Positions 19,588-28,951 of a stretch of DNA of 64,000 bases are shown here, piece by piece. The stretch comes from an uncultured Sphingomonas sp. GTDB lineage: Bacteria; Pseudomonadota; Alphaproteobacteria; Sphingomonadales; Sphingomonadaceae. Within the stretch, counting starts at the first letter, position 1, and every line of letters starts with the position of its first letter. A program made the position numbers and the translations under genes. Where the stretch lies: the NCBI RefSeq assembly GCF_913777625.1, contig NZ_CAJYTI010000026.1, forward strand, positions 1 through 64,000, written 5' to 3'. The notes beneath the pieces were generated by a model. The model made no database searches. It was not told the DNA's origin and saw only the letters and a list, made by a program, of their open reading frames with translations.

Positions 19588-20154
19588 ATGAGTGACAAGA
19601 ACACCGCGTGGCACGGCACGACGATCCTCTCCGTGCGCAAATCCGGCAAGGTAGTCATCGCAGGCGACGGCCAGGTTTCGGCCGGCAACACCGTGATGAA
19701 GCCCAACGCCCGCAAGGTCCGCCCCCTGGGCGACGGCAAGGTGATCGCGGGCTTCGCCGGCGCCACCGCCGATGCCTTCACCCTGTTCGAGCGGCTCGAG
19801 GCCAAGCTGGAGCGCCACCACGGCCAGTTGCTGCGCGCGGCGGTGGAACTCGCCAAGGACTGGCGGACCGACAAATATCTCCGCAATCTGGAGGCGATGC
19901 TGCTCGTCGCCGACAAGGACGTGACGCTGGTGATCACCGGCAATGGCGACGTGCTCGAGCCCGAGGCGCACGAGCACGGCACCGTCGCGGCGATCGGATC
20001 GGGCGGCAATTTCGCGCTCTCCGCGGCGCGCGCGCTGATCGAGTATGAGCCTGATGCCGAGGTCGTCGCCCGCAAGGCCATGGCGATCGCCGGCGAGCTG
20101 TGCGTCTACACCAACGACCGGCTGACCGTGGAGACGCTGGACGCGGCGAACTGA
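19588..20154 (+). CDS. hslV: ATP-dependent protease subunit HslV
   Basis: 188 residues, proteasome-like peptidase of the HslUV complex. The N-terminal [11 protein letters not shown] contains the Thr that becomes the catalytic N-terminus after processing (TTILSV). [10 protein letters not shown] and [14 protein letters not shown] are further family marks. Paired with hslU after a 128-bp gap that is almost filled by a palindromic repeat. Confidence 0.97.
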   Translation: MSDKNTAWHGTTILSVRKSGKVVIAGDGQVSAGNTVMKPNARKVRPLGDGKVIAGFAGATADAFTLFERLEAKLERHHGQLLRAAVELAKDWRTDKYLRNLEAMLLVADKDVTLVITGNGDVLEPEAHEHGTVAAIGSGGNFALSAARALIEYEPDAEVVARKAMAIAGELCVYTNDRLTVETLDAAN

Positions 20155-20160
20155 CTGCTT

Positions 20161-20271
20161 CTCCCCTCCCGCGTGCGGGAGGGGTCGGGGGTGGGCGCCC
20201 GCTCTCCTCCAAAGACATCGCTCGCGGATCGCGGGCGCCCACCCCTAGCCCCTCCCGCAAGCGGGAGGGGA
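20161..20271. repeat. Extragenic palindromic pair, family C (hslV-hslU gap)
   Basis: CCCCTCCCGCGTGCGGGAGGGG and GCCCCTCCCGCAAGCGGGAGGGG at the ends, with inner arms GGGTGGGCGCCCG and CGGGCGCCCACCC, make one long inverted repeat of about 110 bp inside a two-gene operon. It could adjust the hslV:hslU ratio by stalling or stabilising mRNA (inference). Confidence 0.75.
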
Positions 20272-20282
20272 ACGAGTAGACC

Positions 20283-21575
20283 ATGAACCAGAACCTCACC
20301 CCCAAGACGATCGTCGCCGCGCTCGACGCCCACATCATCGGCCAGAAGGACGCCAAGAAGGCGGTGGCCGTGGCGCTGCGCAACCGCTGGCGCCGGCAGC
20401 AGCTCTCGGCCGACCTCCGCGACGAGGTGACGCCGAAGAACATCCTGATGATCGGGCCCACCGGCTGCGGCAAGACCGAGATCAGCCGCCGCCTCGCCAA
20501 GCTGGCCGATGCGCCGTTCGTGAAGGTGGAAGCGACCAAGTTCACCGAGGTCGGCTATGTCGGCCGCGATGTCGAGCAGATCGCCCGCGACCTCGTCGAA
20601 GAGGCGATCCGGCTCGAGAAGGAGCGCCGTCGCTCGGCGGTGAAGGACAAGGCCGAGGAAGCGGCGATGGGCCGGCTGCTCGATGCGCTGACCGGCAAGG
20701 ATTCGAGCACCGCGACGCGCGAGGCGTTCAAGCAGCGCTTCAACGAGGGGCTGCTCGACAATACCGAGATCGAGATCGAGGTCGAGCAGGCGCCGCAGAT
20801 GCCGTTCGACATCCCCGGCGGCGCGCCGCAGATGATCAACCTGTCGGAGATGATGAAGGGCCTGACCGGCACGCCGCTCAAGCGCCGCAAATTGAACGTC
20901 CGCTCCGCATGGGAAAAGCTTGTCGAGGAAGAGGCCGACAAGCGCCTCGACCAGGACGAGGTTAGCCGCGTGGCGCTCGCAGATGCCGAGGCGAACGGGA
21001 TCGTCTTCCTCGACGAGATCGACAAGATCGCGGTCTCCGACGTGCGCGGCGGATCGGTGAGCCGCGAGGGCGTGCAGCGCGACCTGCTGCCGTTGATCGA
21101 GGGCACCACCGTCGCCACCAAATACGGGCCGATGAAGACCGACCATATCCTGTTCATCGCGAGCGGCGCGTTCCATGTCGCGAAGCCCAGCGACCTGCTG
21201 CCCGAGCTGCAGGGCCGCCTGCCGATCCGGGTAGAGCTCAAGGCGCTGACCGAGGAGGATTTCGTCGCGATCCTTTCGGACACCAAGGCGAGCCTGGTGC
21301 GGCAATACGCCGCGTTGCTCGGCACCGAGGGCGTCTCGATCGACTTCACCGAGGACGGCATCCGCGCGGTGGCGAAGATCGCCGCCGAGGTGAATGCCGA
21401 GGTCGAGAATATCGGCGCCCGCAGGCTGCAGACGGTGATGGAGAAGCTGCTCGAGGAAGTCAGCTTCGAGGCCGAGGACCGCTCGGGCAGCGCCGTGGTG
21501 ATCGACGCGGCCTATGTCGACCAGCAGCTGGCGAGCGTCGCGCGGAATACCGATCTGAGTCGGTACGTGCTGTAG
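20283..21575 (+). CDS. hslU: ATP-dependent unfoldase HslU
   Basis: 430 residues, AAA+ partner of HslV; unfolds and feeds substrates. Opens with [17 protein letters not shown], Walker [18 protein letters not shown], the VGYVGRDVE pore-loop region, Walker [12 protein letters not shown], sensor region [14 protein letters not shown], and ends with RYVL, the HslV-docking tail. Length is normal. Confidence 0.98.
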   Translation: MNQNLTPKTIVAALDAHIIGQKDAKKAVAVALRNRWRRQQLSADLRDEVTPKNILMIGPTGCGKTEISRRLAKLADAPFVKVEATKFTEVGYVGRDVEQIARDLVEEAIRLEKERRRSAVKDKAEEAAMGRLLDALTGKDSSTATREAFKQRFNEGLLDNTEIEIEVEQAPQMPFDIPGGAPQMINLSEMMKGLTGTPLKRRKLNVRSAWEKLVEEEADKRLDQDEVSRVALADAEANGIVFLDEIDKIAVSDVRGGSVSREGVQRDLLPLIEGTTVATKYGPMKTDHILFIASGAFHVAKPSDLLPELQGRLPIRVELKALTEEDFVAILSDTKASLVRQYAALLGTEGVSIDFTEDGIRAVAKIAAEVNAEVENIGARRLQTVMEKLLEEVSFEAEDRSGSAVVIDAAYVDQQLASVARNTDLSRYVL

Positions 21576-21585
21576 TCGACGTCTA

Positions 21586-21693
21586 AGCCCCTCCTCCTTG
21601 GAGGAGGGGTTGGGGTGGAGGGATTCCAGAACGCCGGTTGGTCTCTGCGAGACCCCGCCCCACCCCAACCCCTCCCCTGAAGGGGAGGGCTTG
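21586..21693. repeat. Extragenic palindromic pair, family C (after hslU)
   Basis: CCCCTCCTCCTTGGAGGAGGGG and CCCCTCCCCTGAAGGGGAGGG, with inner GTTGGGGTGG and CCACCCCAAC, form an inverted pair just after the hslU stop. It may act as the end of the hslVU transcript. Confidence 0.75.
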
Positions 21694-21749
21694 AAGTGCT
21701 CCTACGATCTGGCACGTTCCCCGGCATCGACTCGATCCGGGGGAAGTCC

Positions 21750-23867
21750 ATGAAGAAGCTCGCCATCGCCACGCTGCTGGCCGGTGCCGCCGCCGCGCCG
21801 CTGCTCGCCCAGACTGCGGCGCCCACGCCGCCGGTCGCCGCGAAGAAGCCCTATAGCGTCAAGGCCCCCTTCGGCGCGACGCGCGAGGATCCCTATTACT
21901 GGCTGCGCGACGATACGCGGAAGAACCCTGAGATGCTCGGCTATCTCGCCGCCGAGAACGCCTATGCCGACGCGGTGCTGGCCCCCACCAAGCCCAAGGC
22001 GGAGGCGCTGTACCGGGAGATCGTCGGCCACATCAAACAGGACGACGCGAGCGTCCCCTACGCCAAGCACGGCTATGTCTATTACACCCGCTTCGATACC
22101 GGTGCCGACTATGCGGTGGTCGCGCGCCGCAAGGGCAGCATGACGGCGCCCGAGCAGGTGCTGTTCGACGAGCCGGCGATGGCCAAGGGCAAGGGCTTCT
22201 TCCAGATCGGCAACTGGCGGGTGAGCCCCGAAAATACCCGCATCGCCTGGGCCGAGGATACGGTCGGCCGGCGGCAATATGTGCTGAAGGTGAAGAACAT
22301 CGCCACCGGCGCGGTGCTCGCCGATACGGTCAGCAACATCGAGCCGGATCTGGTCTGGTCGGCCGACGGCAAGACCCTCTTCTATGTCGAGAAGGACCCC
22401 GTCACGCTGCTCGGCACGCGGGTGAAGGCGCATGTGCTGGGCACGCCCGCCTCGGCCGACCGGCTCGTCTATACCGAGAAGGACGACACCTTCTACATGA
22501 GCATCGGCGCGACCACCGACGAGCGCTATATCTGCATCCACCTCCATTCGACGGTGAGCGACGAGCAGCGCTGCGCCCCCGCCGCCAACCCGGTGGACTT
22601 CAAGCCGGTGGCGCCGCGCGAGCGGGACTTACTCTACAGCGCCGATCACCTGGGCGGCCGCTGGATCGTCCGCACCAACTGGCAGGCGCCGAACTACCGC
22701 ATCATGGTGGTGCCGGACGGGAAGGCCGCGGCGGGTCGCGCTGCCTGGACCGATCTGGTGCCGACCAGCGACCAGGTGTTCATCGAAGGCTTCCAGCCCT
22801 TCGACAAGTTCCTCGCCATCGAGGAGCGTTCGGACGGGAACAAGCGGCTGCGGATGCTAACGCCTGCCGGCAAGAGCAGCTTCGTCAGCGCCGACGAGCC
22901 CGCCTATGTGATGAACCTCGACGTCAACGAGGATCCGGCCAGCCCGGTACTCCGCTACACCTATGGCTCGCTGGTGACGCCCACGACCACCTATGAGGTC
23001 GACGCCGCGACCGGCAAGCGCACCGTGCTCAAGGTCCAGCCGGTGCCGGGCTATGACCCGTCCAAATACGTGACGGAACGCGTCTGGGCGACGGCGCGCG
23101 ACGGCACCCGGGTGCCGGTGAGCCTCGTCTACGCCAAGGGCTTCCAGAAGAACGGCACCGCCGCGCTCTACCAATATGCCTATGGCAGCTACGGCTATTC
23201 CACCGATCCCAGCTTCCGGCCGACGCTGCCCAGCCTGCTCGATCGCGGCATGGTCTATGCCATCGCGCACATCCGCGGCGGGCAGGAAATGGGCCGTCAC
23301 TGGTATGACGACGGCAAGATCTTCCACAAGAAGAACAGCTTCACCGACTTCATCGACGTCACCCGCTTCCTGGTCGCGCAGGGCTATGCCGCCAAGGGCC
23401 GGGTGGCGGCGGAAGGCGGCAGCGCAGGCGGGCTGCTGATGGGCGCGGTCGCCAACATGGCGCCGCAGGACTATCGCGTGATCGTGGCGCAGGTGCCGTT
23501 CGTCGACGTGGTGACGACGATGCTCGACACCTCGATTCCGCTGACCACCGGCGAGTTCGACGAATGGGGCAACCCGGCCGAGAAGCGCTATTACGATTAC
23601 ATGCTCAGCTACTCGCCCTACGATAACGTGGCGGCGCAGGCCTATCCGGCGCTCTATGTCGGCACCGGGCTGTGGGACAGCCAGGTGCAATATTACGAGC
23701 CGACCAAATGGGTGGCCAAGCTCCGCGCGACCAAGACCGACCAGAACCCGCTGGTGTTCCGCGTCAACATGGAAGCCGGCCATGGCGGCAAGTCGGGCCG
23801 GTTCGAGCGCTACAAGCAGAATGCGGAGTACCTCGCCTTCGCGCTGGACCAGCTGAAGGTGCAGTGA
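21750..23867 (+). CDS. Oligopeptidase B-like S9 prolyl oligopeptidase, secreted
   Basis: 705 residues starting at ATG 21750 with a signal peptide (MKKLAIATLLAGA...ALLAQ type), so periplasmic. An N-terminal seven-bladed propeller precedes the alpha/beta-hydrolase domain. Catalytic triad visible: Ser558 in GGSAGGLL, Asp643 in GLWDSQVQYYEP, His678 in EAGHGGKSGRF. The VQYYEP-Lys context is that of oligopeptidase B (cleaves after Arg/Lys in short peptides) rather than prolyl oligopeptidase proper. Specificity is inferred. Confidence 0.9.
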   Translation: MKKLAIATLLAGAAAAPLLAQTAAPTPPVAAKKPYSVKAPFGATREDPYYWLRDDTRKNPEMLGYLAAENAYADAVLAPTKPKAEALYREIVGHIKQDDASVPYAKHGYVYYTRFDTGADYAVVARRKGSMTAPEQVLFDEPAMAKGKGFFQIGNWRVSPENTRIAWAEDTVGRRQYVLKVKNIATGAVLADTVSNIEPDLVWSADGKTLFYVEKDPVTLLGTRVKAHVLGTPASADRLVYTEKDDTFYMSIGATTDERYICIHLHSTVSDEQRCAPAANPVDFKPVAPRERDLLYSADHLGGRWIVRTNWQAPNYRIMVVPDGKAAAGRAAWTDLVPTSDQVFIEGFQPFDKFLAIEERSDGNKRLRMLTPAGKSSFVSADEPAYVMNLDVNEDPASPVLRYTYGSLVTPTTTYEVDAATGKRTVLKVQPVPGYDPSKYVTERVWATARDGTRVPVSLVYAKGFQKNGTAALYQYAYGSYGYSTDPSFRPTLPSLLDRGMVYAIAHIRGGQEMGRHWYDDGKIFHKKNSFTDFIDVTRFLVAQGYAAKGRVAAEGGSAGGLLMGAVANMAPQDYRVIVAQVPFVDVVTTMLDTSIPLTTGEFDEWGNPAEKRYYDYMLSYSPYDNVAAQAYPALYVGTGLWDSQVQYYEPTKWVAKLRATKTDQNPLVFRVNMEAGHGGKSGRFERYKQNAEYLAFALDQLKVQ

Positions 23868-23878
23868 AACTTGGGAAA

Positions 23879-24007
23879 TCCTCCCCTGAAAGGGGAGGTG
23901 TCGCGCAGCGACGGAGGGGTGTCGACGCTGGGGGCGCAGGCCGCCGCTCGACCGGTTACACCCCTCCGTCAGCCCTGCGGGCTGCCACCTCCCCTTGCAG
24001 GGGAGGA
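23879..24007. repeat. Extragenic palindromic pair, family C (after oligopeptidase)
   Basis: Outer arms CCTCCCCTGAAAGGGGAGG and CCACCTCCCCTTGCAGGGGAGG, inner GACGGAGGGGTGT and ACACCCCTCCGTC. It sits between convergent genes. Shares its layout with the copy at 35080. Confidence 0.75.
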
Positions 24008-24018
24008 TCGAGGACAGG

Positions 24019-24420
24019 TCAGCCCTTCGGCCGGGTGTACGGCGTGAACTGGCCGAGGCGGCAATAGCCGCTGGGGATGCTCGTGCCGGGCGTCAGCACG
24101 CGGAACTGGTCGTTGCGGCAAAGCTGGCTGCCGCGCATCTCGACGATCACCGTCGTCAGCGGCGCCAGCGACGGGCATTCGGAAACCAGGTCGTTGCGAT
24201 AGAGCCGGGATCCTTGCCGATAGATCAGCGTGCGGCTGTCGATGATCTGGGGGCCGTCGGTCATGCCGGGGTTGATGCAGTCCTGCGGCTTGCCGGGCAC
24301 GCGGTCGCCCAGCGTGCTGGCCAGTTCCTTGCGCCCCTCCGCGTCGCGCTGCGCCTGATAGGCGGCATTCTGCGCGCAGCCGGCGAGCAGCAGCGCGGCG
24401 AGCGTGAAAGCGATGCGCAT
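24019..24420 (-). CDS. Small lipoprotein, paralogue of upstream gene
   Basis: 133 residues from ATG 24420; lipoprotein signal with lipobox LLLAGC. The C-terminal half (RNDLVSECPSLAPLTTVIVE, then CRLGQFTPYTR) is similar in order and cysteine spacing to the next gene upstream (24423-24818). Both are cysteine-containing secreted proteins of unknown function, separated by only 2 bp. The track start at 24525 is too early. Confidence 0.75.
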   Translation of the reverse strand: MRIAFTLAALLLAGCAQNAAYQAQRDAEGRKELASTLGDRVPGKPQDCINPGMTDGPQIIDSRTLIYRQGSRLYRNDLVSECPSLAPLTTVIVEMRGSQLCRNDQFRVLTPGTSIPSGYCRLGQFTPYTRPKG

Positions 24421-24422
24421 CC

Positions 24423-24818
24423 TCAACCTCCTGATTTCGAATAGGGTATGAACGGGCCGAGCGCGCAGCTGCCGCTCAACCGGCCGTTCAGCGCCTCGCG
24501 GGTCTGCACCTGATCGCCTTCGCATGGGTCACCGCGCAGGCTGCGGACGATGACGATGTCGCCCCGGGCGAGGCCGGGACATTCTCCAACCACGCGGTTC
24601 AGATATTTGCGCGTCCGCCCGCCGACATAGAGCACCGCATCGGGTACGCCGTGCACTTCCGAGAAGCGCTCGCGCACGAGGCAGCGCATCGGTGCGCCCG
24701 GCGTGAGCCCGTGCAGGCTTTTTTCCAGCGCGATGGCGGCGGGGTCGGGGCGGCGCTGGTCGGCACTGGCGGTCCCTGCCAGCGCAAGGACCAGAACGGG
24801 AACTGTATAGCGGATCAT
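24423..24818 (-). CDS. Small secreted protein, paralogue of downstream lipoprotein
   Basis: 131 residues from ATG 24818; signal peptide MIRYTVPVLVLALAGTASA. Shares with the following lipoprotein the pattern LNRVVGECPGLARGDIVIV...CALGPFIPYSK. Function is unknown. The pair looks like a tandem duplication after which only one copy has a lipobox. Confidence 0.75.
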   Translation of the reverse strand: MIRYTVPVLVLALAGTASADQRRPDPAAIALEKSLHGLTPGAPMRCLVRERFSEVHGVPDAVLYVGGRTRKYLNRVVGECPGLARGDIVIVRSLRGDPCEGDQVQTREALNGRLSGSCALGPFIPYSKSGG

Positions 24819-24860
24819 CGGCTGTGTCCTTCTGCCGTCTGCCCCGCCGAGCATAACGCA

Positions 24861-25595
24861 TCAGCCGGCAAAAGCATCCTTGGCGGCGCGGCGCTCAGCG
24901 AGAATTTCCGCGCTGCTCGCGCGCAGGAAGGGGTTGGTCGCGCGTTCCTCGGCGATGGTGGTCGGCACCGTCGCCTCGCCGGCCGTGCGGAGCCGCTCCA
25001 CGGCCGCGAGTCGGGCGGCGGTCGCTGCGTTGTCGGGTTCCGCCGCCACCGCATAGCGCGCGTTGCCGAGGGTATATTCGTGCGCGCAATAGACCTGGGT
25101 TTCGCCCGGCAGCGCCTCGAACCGGCGCATCGCGGCGAACATCTGTTCGGCGGTGCCCTCGAACAGACGGCCGCAGCCCATCACGAACAGGGTATCGCCG
25201 ACGAAGACCAGGGCCTCCTCGGCGAAGTGAAAGGCGATGTGGCCGGCGGTATGGGCGGGCACCTCCAGCACCGTGGCGGCATGCGCCCCGATCGCCACCG
25301 TGTCGCCTTCGCCGACGAGCCGGTCGGCGGTGGGGATCTTCGCCGCCTCCGCCGCCGGGGCGACCACGGTGCAGCCGGTCGCGGCCTTGAGCGCCGCATT
25401 GCCGCCGGTGTGATCGGGGTGCCAGTGGGTGTTCCAGATCGCGCTGAGCTGCCAGCCCTGTTCGGCCAGTGCCGCCAGCACCGGATCGGCCGCGCCCGGA
25501 TCGACCACGATCGTCTCGGCCAAGACGGGGTCATGGACGAGCCAGATGTAATTGTCCTGAAAGGCGGGGACGCGGACGATCCGGAGCGTGGTCAT
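24861..25595 (-). CDS. gloB: Hydroxyacylglutathione hydrolase (glyoxalase II)
   Basis: 244 residues. Hydrolyses S-lactoylglutathione to lactate and glutathione, the second step of methylglyoxal detoxification. Metallo-beta-lactamase metal motif THWHPDHTGGN at about residue 55, FVGDTLFVMGCGRLFEG, and CAHEYTLGNARYA. Start ATG 25595 lies just 4 bp after the gloA-like stop; the track ORF adds an unlikely Arg-rich leader. Together with the next gene it forms a glyoxalase operon. Confidence 0.94.
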   Translation of the reverse strand: MTTLRIVRVPAFQDNYIWLVHDPVLAETIVVDPGAADPVLAALAEQGWQLSAIWNTHWHPDHTGGNAALKAATGCTVVAPAAEAAKIPTADRLVGEGDTVAIGAHAATVLEVPAHTAGHIAFHFAEEALVFVGDTLFVMGCGRLFEGTAEQMFAAMRRFEALPGETQVYCAHEYTLGNARYAVAAEPDNAATAARLAAVERLRTAGEATVPTTIAEERATNPFLRASSAEILAERRAAKDAFAG

Positions 25596-25599
25596 GGCC

Positions 25600-26034
25600 T
25601 CACCATTCGCCCGTGTTCGGCATCGAGGCCCAGGGCTCCTGCGGGGGCAGGCTGCCCTTCTGGAGCAGCTCGATCGAGATCGCATCGGGGGTGCGAACGA
25701 ACGCCATATGGCCGTCGCGGGGCGGGCGGTTGATCGTCACGCCCGCATCCTGCAGCCGCTGGCAGGTTACGTAGATATCGTCGACCTGGAAGGCGAGGTG
25801 GCCGAAGTTGCGGCCGCCCGTATAAGTCTCGGGATCCCAATTGTGGGTCAGTTCCACCTCGGCGCGGCCGCGGCCGGTCGCGGGATCGATATCCTCCTCG
25901 CTCGCCAGATAGATCAGCGTGAAGCGGCCCTTCTCGCTGGTGATGCGATGGGTTTCCTTGAGACCGAGCAGGTCGAAAAAGGCGATCGTCGCGTCGGGAT
26001 CGGTGACGCGGATCATCGTGTGGAGAAACTTCAT
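25600..26034 (-). CDS. gloA: Lactoylglutathione lyase (glyoxalase I)
   Basis: 144 residues. Vicinal-oxygen-chelate fold: MKFLHTMIRVTDPDATIAFF with the first metal-site His, EVELTHNWD with the Glu ligand, GHLAFQVDDI with the second His and the closing SIELLQ with Glu. Isomerises the methylglyoxal-glutathione hemithioacetal to lactoylglutathione, the substrate of the adjacent gloB. Confidence 0.93.
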   Translation of the reverse strand: MKFLHTMIRVTDPDATIAFFDLLGLKETHRITSEKGRFTLIYLASEEDIDPATGRGRAEVELTHNWDPETYTGGRNFGHLAFQVDDIYVTCQRLQDAGVTINRPPRDGHMAFVRTPDAISIELLQKGSLPPQEPWASMPNTGEW

Positions 26035-26100
26035 GGGGGTGCGCTCCCTGGAGTGGCCTTGGTCGCCAGATAGGGGCGCGGGCGGGCGCCCGCCACCCGG

Positions 26101-26934
26101 CTATTTGGCCGGGGGCGGATCGAACTGGGCGAGCGCCACCCGCGCGGCGGTCGCCTGCGGGCTGCTCGGCGCGGCGGCGATCACCTTGTTCCAGGCGGTC
26201 TTGGCCGCAGCCTCGTCGCCGCTCGCCGCGGCGATGTTGCCCGCCTCGAGCTGGACGGCGGCGTCGTCGCCCGCACGCTTGATCGCCTCGGCGATGTCCT
26301 TCTGCGCGCGCGGCAGATCGGCCATGCGCCGGGCCAGCGTCGCGGAGAGCAGCCAGGCGAGCGGATCGTCGCCGGCCTTGGCGATCGCCACGTCGATATC
26401 GGCCCGGGCGCCGGCATTCTCGCCCGAGGCGACGGCGGCGCGGGCGCGATCGAGATAGGCTTCGCCGAGCGACAGCCCCTTCAGCGCCCCGGTGGCGAGC
26501 GCGGCGTTGAAGCTGGCGCGGGCCTTGGGCGGCTTCTTGGCGGCGAGCCAGGCATTGCCCGCCTGGGTCCAGTAGGTAGCGGCGCGGGCGCCGTCCTTGG
26601 CGGTTTCCGCGTCGCCGGCGGCTTCCTCGAAGGCGGCGGCAGCCGACTCCCAGCGCGCCTGGTTGGCATAGGCGACGGCGAGGCACTGGCGCGCGAACAT
26701 GCCGCCCTTGTCGGCACGCCACTTCACCGCCTCGTCGATCGCGGCGGTGGGGTCGCCGGTGGCAAGATCCATGCACTTGGTGAAGCGCGGCGGCTCACCG
26801 GGCGGGGCAGCGGCGGCGGCATCGGCCTTGGCGGCGGCCGCCCTGGCGCGCTCGGCATCGCGCAGTACCGGGCCGGCCTTGGGTGCGATGGCAGTGGTCT
26901 GCTGGGCGATCAGCAGGAGGAAGGGGATGAGCAT
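26101..26934 (-). CDS. Secreted TPR-like repeat protein
   Basis: 277 residues, Ala-rich. A short hydrophobic N-terminus (MLIPFLLLIAQQ) looks like an export signal. Helical repeats from about residue 80 (YANQARWESAAAAFEEAAG, TYWTQAGNAWLAAKKPPKA, then ARADIDVAIAKAGDDP) have TPR spacing. Probably a scaffold. Its start overlaps the end of the alpha/beta hydrolase gene by 25 bp, implying one transcript. Partner unknown. Confidence 0.7.
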   Translation of the reverse strand: MLIPFLLLIAQQTTAIAPKAGPVLRDAERARAAAAKADAAAAAPPGEPPRFTKCMDLATGDPTAAIDEAVKWRADKGGMFARQCLAVAYANQARWESAAAAFEEAAGDAETAKDGARAATYWTQAGNAWLAAKKPPKARASFNAALATGALKGLSLGEAYLDRARAAVASGENAGARADIDVAIAKAGDDPLAWLLSATLARRMADLPRAQKDIAEAIKRAGDDAAVQLEAGNIAAASGDEAAAKTAWNKVIAAAPSSPQATAARVALAQFDPPPAK

Positions 26935-27635
26935 TCGGTCAGGATGTCCTCGGTGGCACGGCGCAGCAGGCGCATATCGCCCTCGCGCGACAGGCGGTGA
27001 TTACCGTCCTTGACGATCCATGTCTGGACGTTTTCTGAACGGATGGCGGCGGCAAGGCGCAGCGCCAGTTCCCACGGCACTTCCTCGTCCTGCTGGCCCT
27101 GGAGCAGGCGGACGGGGCCGTCAAAGGCGATCGGCGCATCGAGCATGCGATTGGCCTCGCCCGATTCCCAGAAGGCGCGGGTGGTGACCATCGGTTCGTC
27201 GGAATAGGCGCTGGGCTGTTCGAGCCGGCCTTGCTCACCGAGGATCCGCTTCTCCTCCTCGGTGAAGCCCCAGTCGGTGAAGTCGGGCGCGGCGGCGATG
27301 CCGACCATGCCAACGACCCGCTCGGGCCGCGCCTTGGCCACCAGCAGCATCAGCCAGCCACCCATCGACGAGCCGACCAGCACCACCGGACCCTCGACCA
27401 GCGTATCGATCAGCGAGAGCGCATCGTCGCGCCAGTCCGCGAGCGTGTAGTCCTCGAACGCACCGGGGCTTGTCCCGCAGCCGCGATAGTCGAAGCGCAG
27501 GAACGCCTGGCCGCGCGCCTGCGCCCAGGCCTCGAGCGCCAGGACCTTGGATCCCTGCATGTCGGAGCGATAGCCGGGCAGGAAGACGATGGTCGGCGAT
27601 GCGCCGGGGCTGTGGTGATGGGCAAGGCGGGTCAT
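26910..27635 (-). CDS. Alpha/beta hydrolase
   Basis: 241 residues, cytoplasmic. Nucleophile elbow GSSMGGW, oxyanion region FLPGYRSDMQG and DYRGCGTSPG, Asp in GQQDEEVPWE and His in DGNHRLSREGD complete the triad. Sequence context resembles the ABHD10-like group of acyl-thioesterase or esterases. The true substrate is not known. It heads a minus-strand run through the TPR protein to gloA-gloB. Confidence 0.82.
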   Translation of the reverse strand: MTRLAHHHSPGASPTIVFLPGYRSDMQGSKVLALEAWAQARGQAFLRFDYRGCGTSPGAFEDYTLADWRDDALSLIDTLVEGPVVLVGSSMGGWLMLLVAKARPERVVGMVGIAAAPDFTDWGFTEEEKRILGEQGRLEQPSAYSDEPMVTTRAFWESGEANRMLDAPIAFDGPVRLLQGQQDEEVPWELALRLAAAIRSENVQTWIVKDGNHRLSREGDMRLLRRATEDILTECSSPSSC

Positions 27636-27741
27636 GGTGGCGGTGTAGCGGCTTGCCCGCGCCGCGACCAGCGACGGAACCGATTACTGCGATCGGGATT
27701 GATGGTGGGACATTGCCAGCGAACAGGAGCAGGATCGCCGC

Positions 27742-27876
27742 ATGAGTACGGTAGAAAAAGCCATCGCCCTGCCGGTTCGCCGGTTCGTCCCCAGCCCGCA
27801 GCTCGTCTTCGGCGCAGCGATCGCCGTGTCCGGCCTGTCGGTCGCGGCGGGCAAGCTGCTGGGATTGCTGGTCTAG
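27742..27876 (+). CDS. 44-residue membrane-associated protein
   Basis: Too short for the ORF track. ATG 27742 is preceded by AGGAGCAGGA, a good ribosome site. Product: MSTVEKAIALPVRRFVPSPQ then a hydrophobic segment (LVFGAAIAVSGLSVAAG) and KLLGLLV. One helix predicted. No family recognised. It ends 1 bp before the end of the convergent M48 gene. Real-gene status rests on the ribosome site and GC-rich third positions. Confidence 0.45.
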   Translation: MSTVEKAIALPVRRFVPSPQLVFGAAIAVSGLSVAAGKLLGLLV

Positions 27877-27877
27877 T

Positions 27878-28939
27878 CTAGCGCACCGTCGCGCGAGCGG
27901 CGGTGGCGCTGCACATCGTGCGCAGCGCCTGCCACTGCGCCGGCGTCATCGCCGGCGTGTAGGCGACACCGGGCTTCACGCTCGCGGCGAAATGCTGCTC
28001 GCGCGACGACGACATCGGGTGCGACGACAGATAGTTGAGCAGACGGCCGGCATTGCCGGGGACCTCGTCCTCCTTGGCCAGCCGCGCGAACAGTGCGGCG
28101 GTCGGGCGGGGCGAGATGTTGGCGGCGGTCAGCTGGCCGATCGCATAGTCGTCCGCGCCGGCTTCCGCCTTGCGCGAATAGCGCGCGTTGAGCAGCGCAT
28201 TGCCATAGCCGCCGACATTGCGATCGAACCCGCCGAGCAGCAGGTTCAGGCCATATTGGCGGATCAGCGATTCCATTCCGTCGCGGTGGGCGACGTGGCC
28301 GAGTTCGTGGCCGAGCACCCCGGCGACCTCGTCCGGCGACTTCGCGCTCTGGATCAGCCCGTCGAACAGCACCACCTGCCCGCCGGGCAGGGCGACCGCG
28401 TTGATCATCGGCGCCTGGACGACATGGATCGTCACCCCGTCCTTCTGGTGCAGCCGGGTGGCGAGCGCCTTCAGCGCCGCCTCGCCCTGCGGCGTGGTGC
28501 AGGCCGAGCCGCCGAGATTGCCGACGATCAGCCGGCCCATCCGCTGCTCCACCGATTGCGGGATCATCCGCGCGATCAGCGGCGGCAGCTTGAGCGTGAA
28601 CCCCACCGCCAGCGCGGCGAGGATGGCGAGCACGCCGGCCGAGCGCCACAGCCCGAAGCGATCGATCCAGGCGCCGTAGCGGGCGGGCTTGGGCAGGTGC
28701 ACCGCGATCTCGGAGGGCGGGAATTCGAGGAAGGTGATCCGCCAGCCCGGCCGCCCCTTCAGCCCGAAGGCGCGCTCGTGGTGCGAGGTGCCGTGCGGGG
28801 TGAGATCGGCGAAGGCATAGGGGCCGGGTTCGGCCCCATCGCCTTCCAGCCGGAAGTGCCGCTCGTCCGCCGCGGGGAGGATCGCCGGCATGCGGCGTTC
28901 GCCGCTCTTGCCGTCATAATGCCAGACGCGCGTTTCCAC
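27878..28939 (-). CDS. M48 family metallopeptidase
   Basis: 353 residues. An N-terminal region of about 100 residues precedes a membrane helix (SAGVLAILAALAVGFTLKLP). The zinc motif HELGHVAHRDGME and the downstream Glu region around KAEAGADDYAIGQL are those of M48 (HtpX/Oma1-like) membrane-bound proteases. The gene lies 12 bp downstream of the DUF898 gene and is probably co-expressed with it. Confidence 0.87.
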   Translation of the reverse strand: METRVWHYDGKSGERRMPAILPAADERHFRLEGDGAEPGPYAFADLTPHGTSHHERAFGLKGRPGWRITFLEFPPSEIAVHLPKPARYGAWIDRFGLWRSAGVLAILAALAVGFTLKLPPLIARMIPQSVEQRMGRLIVGNLGGSACTTPQGEAALKALATRLHQKDGVTIHVVQAPMINAVALPGGQVVLFDGLIQSAKSPDEVAGVLGHELGHVAHRDGMESLIRQYGLNLLLGGFDRNVGGYGNALLNARYSRKAEAGADDYAIGQLTAANISPRPTAALFARLAKEDEVPGNAGRLLNYLSSHPMSSSREQHFAASVKPGVAYTPAMTPAQWQALRTMCSATAARATVR

Positions 28940-28951
28940 CGTCCGCTCTCC

